Assembly: GCA_026686845.1 (NCBI GenBank)
Contig: JAIVEN010000021.1
Coordinates: 10,186,001-10,250,000, forward strand
Length of the DNA stretch: 64,000 nt
Source of the DNA: Adenanthera pavonina
Lineage: Eukaryota > Streptophyta > Magnoliopsida > Fabales > Fabaceae
Reading direction: 5' to 3'
A model generated the notes under the pieces. It saw only the letters and a list, made by a program, of their open reading frames with translations, did not search any database and was not told where the DNA came from. Positions within the stretch are counted from its first letter, which is position 1. Every line of letters begins with the position of its first letter. Positions 59,064 to 64,000 of this stretch are shown piece after piece. Position numbers and translations under genes: made by a program.

Positions 59064-59529
59064 AAGGAGACGCTTCTTTTTTTCTTCCTTTTGCTTCATT
59101 ATTGACAACTTTGCATTTGTTTTCCTCTTTTTTTTGTTTTCTATGTTAGTGTATTATATATTAGTAGTATCTGATTCTGCTTCACTAAGAAGTGAATGCT
59201 ATAGGATGTTTGTATCTCTAGTGTATTTTGTGCTGAATCAATGTGTATCTTTTAGTTTGATGGTTCTACATCTTCTTTCTCTGAATAAAAAATTGAAGAA
59301 GGAATGACATGATAGGTGTTTGGGGTGGGATAACAACTAGCTACAAAAGCTATTTTATTTTTTTTGTAAAAAAAAAAAAGACTTTCCTCTATTGTTGTAG
59401 AGAATATATTTTTATTTGCGGTTAATAACCACAGATGAAATTTCCTTGATGCTCAATTTCGTTACAATTAAAAACCGCAAAGGAACACAAAAAATAATCG
59501 CTAAGAAAAGCTATTTTTAGTATAGTGCT

Positions 59530-59670
59530 CCTCTATTGACAATGACTGTGAAGGCATCCTTCTTCATTGATGGCTCCTTTATCAACAGTGATAGCGAAGG
59601 CATCCTCCTCCATCAATAACGTCCATCAACAGTGACTATGAAGGCATGCTCCTCCATCAATAGCAACGCT
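59530..59670. repeat. Short minisatellite at the CACTA target site
   Basis: Three to four diverged copies of CATCAACAGTGACTATGAAG followed by GCATCCTCCTC. Related words (CCATCAACAGTGAGGCTTG, TCCATCAATAGCATCC) lie on the other side of the CACTA element at 49375-49465, so the element inserted inside this repeat. Confidence 0.55.
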
Positions 59671-59796
59671 TTTCCTCTTCATCAATCCTAGCTCAAACTC
59701 AAATCATTTCCTCTTCAATTCCTGGATTTCTGTTCATGCTGTGATTTTTTTCCCCTTGAAAACTGGTCCATGTTGTGATATTTTATTAGTTCCCAG

Positions 59797-60221
59797 TAGG
59801 GCGGGCAATTCGGGCCGGGACCAAATTGGGTTAGGCCAAAAAGTCCGGATTGCCAAACGTGCTCGGCTTGTAAAGCCCAAGCCCGTATGGCACAGGCCCA
59901 CGGGCCGTATATTTTTAAAAAATATATTTTATATTTTTTTTAAAAAAAATTCATATAATTTTTTAAATTAATATAACTAATTATCACTATCATTCACAAA
60001 AAATTAACATAATATTTAAATTTTACAATTTATACATCATTAATTAATAAAATAGTACATTTTTTAATATTTCAAACAAAAAAAAAAGAAAAAGAAAAAA
60101 GGGAAGACGGGCCAATTGGGCCGGTCTGTTTTGTCGGGCTTCTGATTTTAAAGCCTGGCCCACCCGTTTTGTCGGGCTATTCGGGCTGACCCATCAGGCC
60201 TGACCCATTTTGCCGACTCTA
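59797..60221. mobile_element. hAT-type MITE with perfect 8-bp duplication
   Basis: 425 bases. The left end TAGGGCGGGCAATTCGGGCC and the minus-strand right end TAGAGTCGGCAAAATGGGTC are terminal inverted repeats, with GGGCC/GGCCC-rich subterminal text in both halves and an A/T-rich centre. The flanks GTTCCCAG (59789-59796 and 60222-60229) are identical. This is the TAGGGNNGGCAA-GGGCCGGG hAT MITE type common in plants. It encodes nothing. Confidence 0.85.
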
Positions 60222-60530
60222 GTTCCCAGATCTATTTTCTCTTCGATTGCTAATTAACGCACTATGGATTCCATAGTATGGCTCTGATTTTTTAGTTCCC
60301 AAATTTGATTCATTGATTTTTATTTTTGCTAGACTTTCGGTTGTGGAAATGGTGATGCACAGCGGGCCTTCCTGGTGGTTCACAGTGATCATTAATGGCG
60401 CAAGGTGGCTTCCAGTGATCTTATAACAACTTACTTCCAAACAACCCAAATCAACTCCTTAATACCTCGAATAGTCAGAAAACTTCAAACAACACCAAAA
60501 CAAGTCTGCGTCATGGAAAGCTACAATGCA
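60222..60530. other. Intergenic, nothing recognised
   Basis: Short frames without family resemblance. Confidence 0.4.
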
Positions 60531-60539
60531 GCTGCAGTT

Positions 60540-62956
60540 TGGGAGAGACAGAATGGGTTGGCACCGCACATCACTTGCTGATAACATATCAACAAGTTGT
60601 TGATATTCTAGCCGAACTTCCGATCTTTGACTTCTTATTGACCTGATTCTAACTCCTACAAGTCACTCTCATCTCAATTTAACTATAGACACTAATTTTA
60701 CTTGAATCCATCTACATATAGAGATTTTAGTCACCTGAAACCGTTTTAGTTACTTTTTGGATAAAATTCACCACTTACACTCTCTAATTGCCACCAAAGG
60801 TAATTTGACATCTTGTGACCATTCACCCAGGTCCTATATAGCTCAATCAACTTGTCTAAGGATATTTCATTTAAGGGAAACCACTCCTCTAAGATTTAAC
60901 CCCCTTGAACCTTAATTCTACATAATGAGCTACATGCCTAAAACACACATACAAAACCCAAAACGCCTTTGCGCTCACACATATAATCATTCTAGCTCAC
61001 AAACACACACTCTAGCAACAATGACCCATACCGGGGTCTAAACCATCATCACACATCCACATAAACCTCAACCTTGGCATATGCCACAATCAAACATACC
61101 ATTCACCAACATCATCATTTCAATCATCTATATCATCATATAACATTCATCATTATCAATATCATACAACCATCATTATCTCAATATCATTGTTCTCATA
61201 TTAATTAAAAATATACTATCCTACTTGGCACAATTTATAACATAGACTATAACACAACTACCATTAACTTGGATATTCTCGACTTTGGAGAGAATACGAC
61301 TCCTTCATCTTCTCGGGATTAGTGTCAGAGTTTTTACCTGAAATGTTAGTCATGGGAGAGGGTATGAGACAAAGGTCTTAGTAACCAGGACACAACACAG
61401 GTAACCTATACCATCTATTCACACATATATACACATAGTGCAATGCAATGCAAAATGTCATGAGATACATGTCTCCCTCATACACGACTAGAACCATGGG
61501 CTAGCGTCATGACATGTCATTTTAAATAGGTGAATCCTTTCTAACAGTCGGTAAAGACTAATTTTGGGACATCACCAAGCTCACATCACACTAGTGTACC
61601 TTGCCAAAGGTCACACTAATACTTGGACCATTGCTCTTTTTCCCCTGAACCACCGGAAATTGGTGGTGATTTAAGGAAGGTACAGTCCACTGTAGCCTAA
61701 CTCTCTGGGCCATGGGAGAGGATTTAGTGAGAGGAATTCCTTCAATATATCATCATATCATATCTCATCACCACCACCCAATCCACCTTTTCTCACAATG
61801 CTCATGTGGTGATGATATTCATGCCATGTCACTTATGAAATTATCATCATATTCATCAATGTCATGCTAGCATACTATGAAATCACATGTAATATCATAT
61901 TCATTAATATCACATATCAATGCCTAGAAATCTAAATCCATATTACATCTAACCACACGCATATCACGATATGTAAAACACTCATACACACATGATGATA
62001 TCGTGATATGAATGGAAACATGCACATATATATATATATATATGTACTTATAAATACAATCAACAAATAATAGATAAACATAAACACCCGGTTACCTTTA
62101 GTTGTCAATACCACACACACGGATCTCACAAGTTTTCAGATTGCCAACCACAACTTGCACTCCTCCGATCAACCAAATAATCACTATAATGTCATAATAT
62201 TTCCAATAAACATAACACTCATAGCAACTAAAATCCACAATTCAACCATTTAAGTTCTACCCAAGGTTCCAACGATATTTTTATGCATCATTGAGCTTCA
62301 AATGATCATCTCAATCACAATTGTCCACATATAATTTGGATTCCATACTCCCTCAACCAAAATTAATCTAGGATTCCACTCAAACTTATCACAATCCCAC
62401 TAAAACTCATATTCAAACCTTCCTAACACTATATAGCACTTCTATAACACTAAACAAAGCATTTTAATCAGTGGATTCATTCATAAATCTTAAATCTAAT
62501 ACACTCCCACCGATTTCAAACAAAAAATGAAATGAAAAGAGAGGAGAGGAAAGATCACTTACCAACTGAAATACAAGCTCTCAATACTTGAAAATCACTC
62601 CCCAAGGTCGAAATCTCGAACCCTAGCAGAGCCTTCTTCATTTCTTCCTCTGATTCTTCTATCTTGGTCGACTGGTTCACGACTAATTTATCCAGGTTCC
62701 GGGTTTGGCGCCACGGTGGGCGATAAGTTCGTCATGGCGTGGAGCCCTTCTATCTGTAAAGTATAAATCATTCTCTATCTTGCTCGCTGCGGCACCCTTG
62801 TTTTAGGCCACGACGAAGAGCTTCTGTCTCCTTTTCTTCCAATTTACTCTCTTGTTTTTCCTCTGATCTTAATCCCACCAGTTTTGCACACATCATCAAA
62901 TATATTTCCCGTTAGCTCAAAACTAAGTTCAAGATAGCATACTAAGAGTTGTTACA
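60540..62956 (-). mobile_element. LTR-like segment (probable solo or partial LTR of a gypsy element)
   Basis: The minus strand begins TGTAACAACTCTTAG at 62956, like the TGTAA start of the nested solo LTR at 14423-16897. The two share overall length (about 2.4 kb), promoter-side composition and the placing of TTCTTC-rich and CATATCA-rich blocks, though I cannot align them reliably. The text around 61270-61720 (a frequent plant repeat with AGGAAGGTACAGTCCACTGT and CTCTGGGCCATGG) also suggests an LTR. The left edge and duplication were not found. Confidence 0.4.
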
Positions 62957-63890
62957 GGTCTTTTTGGCTAGTTTCCAATGGTTTGTGATGTATACTATAG
63001 ATAGTTTTTATTTTATAAAAATTAAAAGGACATTTCAATGCTTTCATATTATAAATATAATATTACATAAGGATTATGTAACACTTCTATTATCGTATAA
63101 GATATTTTTAAATTTCACTTTTACCTTCCTTTTCACTCCTGCTTCCTTCCTTGCGAACCAAACTCCATTGGTTAGTTAGGTTCTGCTTTTCAAACTCCGT
63201 TCCAACCCAAAATCAATTCTCCCATTTTTTTTGTTGATGTTTGGGTGTTAAAATGGATTACCTTGCCACCGTGAATTTTGGCCAAAACAAAGTTGAGGGA
63301 GAAACAATTCAATTGTTGCTTTTCTGTTTGCTTCTTCATTTTTACATGTATTTATTTTAAAGTTAGATAAAAATATATCAATAAAAATGAGAAAAAATAA
63401 AAAAATTAGGAAAATAAAATTTTCATAAAATTTATTCTATTTATTGACCAAAATATCCTTTCAAAATTTTAATTCTTATAAGTCATAACATATAAAAAAA
63501 TATTATATCAGATATATTATATTCTTAATTAAATAAATATAAATTAAATTTTAATCCAAATAAATTAAATTAATTATGACTTAGAGTTTAAATTCAATTT
63601 AAAAAAAAACTATAAGTTTTATTAAAATTAAATTTTAAATAAATCATTTAAATATAAACACTTTAATCTAAAACTAATTTTCATCATGACAACATTACAT
63701 TATAATACAGATTTTATCAAAACTCTTTTTTCAACTAACTAAATGGAAACGAGTGCCTGGATCTTTTGCTGATTCGTTCGAAACGCTCAGATTCAATTGA
63801 ATGATCCTTGGACAGTACGGAGACTCGGAATCTGATAACCCAGTCCCATAAGCATACCAGCTACGAGTCTTGAACCCTGCTCGCAAATCT
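62957..63890. other. AT-rich region upstream of the terminal gene
   Basis: No reading frame is credible. The AT-rich part 63340-63700 is followed by a more balanced promoter-like region from about 63740. Confidence 0.45.
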
Positions 63891-63895
63891 TTTCA

Positions 63896-63904
63896 AAACC
63901 CTAA
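63896..63904 (+). promoter_or_regulatory. Telo-box
   Basis: AAACCCTAA, about 60 bases before a start codon. This motif is frequent just downstream of transcription starts of plant genes for ribosomal proteins and other translation or growth functions. It is followed by a pyrimidine-rich leader. Confidence 0.5.
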
Positions 63905-63965
63905 TTAAATACCCTCTTCCGCCATTCGAAGTTTCCCTTTCTTTATCTTTCGACACTCCAATGGC

Positions 63966-64000
63966 ATGAATGAAGAAGACATGGACTCAGTCCAAATCCA
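63966..64000 (+). CDS. Start of an unidentified gene, cut by the window end
   Basis: The ATG at 63966 opens M-N-E-E-D-M-D-S-V-Q-I, running out of the window. An overlapping ATG at 63961 stops after two codons. Support comes from the preceding telo-box, the C/T-rich leader and the rise in GC content from 63740. Too little is visible for a family assignment. Confidence 0.45.
   Translation, partial: MNEEDMDSVQI

Larger units (their letters stand above)
49466..59527. mobile_element. CACTA-type (En/Spm) non-autonomous element interrupted by a copia element
   Basis: The right end on the minus strand is CACTATACTAAAAATAGC followed by TTTTCTTAGCGATTA. The left end is TACTATGCCAAAAATAAC followed by TTTTCTCGCCAAATA, with the first C changed to T. 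The flanking triplets CTT and CTC match at two of three. Subterminal regions hold repeated TTCCTTTGCGGTTATTT words in both orientations (49560-49755 and 59415-59500), as in plant CACTA elements. Without the copia insertion (50352-59063) it is about 1.35 kb and has no transposase. Confidence 0.65.

Noticed and set aside
61932..62129. Minus-strand 65-aa frame with Y-I-Y-I-Y
   Set aside because: Generated by an AT/TG microsatellite near 62028-62044.

Overview
The window is nuclear DNA of a flowering plant, most likely a eudicot. It is AT-rich, has GT-AG introns, and carries a plant-type myristoylatable receptor-like cytoplasmic kinase, a plant PRE-family helix-loop-helix gene and a secreted galactose mutarotase. 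It also holds plant lineages of Ty3/gypsy, Ty1/copia, L1, RTE, CACTA and hAT elements and Stowaway/Tourist MITEs. I cannot name the species. No rRNA or tRNA gene, CRISPR array or prokaryotic operon is visible.

Layout. 1-2281: 3' part of a plus-strand L1 LINE (RT tail, zf-RVT, RNase H, poly-A). 2490-3588: a decayed hAT-like element. 3720-17850: a minus-strand L1 LINE split by a minus-strand Ty3/gypsy element of the Athila/Tat branch (4288-17708), whose 5' LTR carries a nested 2.5 kb solo LTR. 21041-22649 (+): galactose mutarotase in five exons. 23592-27111 (-): RLCK-VII (APK2/PBL-like) kinase in six exons. 29390-30547 (-): a 92-aa PRE-type HLH gene in two exons, each too short to stand out as an open frame. 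27.6-41.5 kb holds many MITEs and a four-layer nest: a tandemly duplicated locus, a Stowaway MITE, an RTE LINE and a gypsy solo LTR. 42.2-45.7 kb has unrecognised coding-like remnants and an unusual array of degenerate 120-150 bp repeats that contain hairpins and include an inverted block. 47.2-49.0 kb is a Mutator-like TIR element. 49466-59527 is a CACTA-type element interrupted by a complete but mutated Ty1/copia element (50352-59063, perfect 5-bp TSD). 59797-60221 is a hAT MITE with a perfect 8-bp TSD. 60.5-62.96 kb is LTR-like. At 63966 a gene starts and runs off the window, preceded by a telo-box.

The three complete genes sit in a 9.5 kb island (21.0-30.6 kb) between transposon-rich flanks. 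They look functionally unrelated: apoplastic sugar anomer conversion, membrane-associated signalling kinase, and brassinosteroid/gibberellin/auxin-type growth control by a non-DNA-binding HLH. All retrotransposon coding regions carry stops or frameshifts. I found no clear new system. The repeat array at 43.8-45.5 kb, the duplicated locus with a filled and an empty MITE site, and the layered insertions are the most unusual structures.
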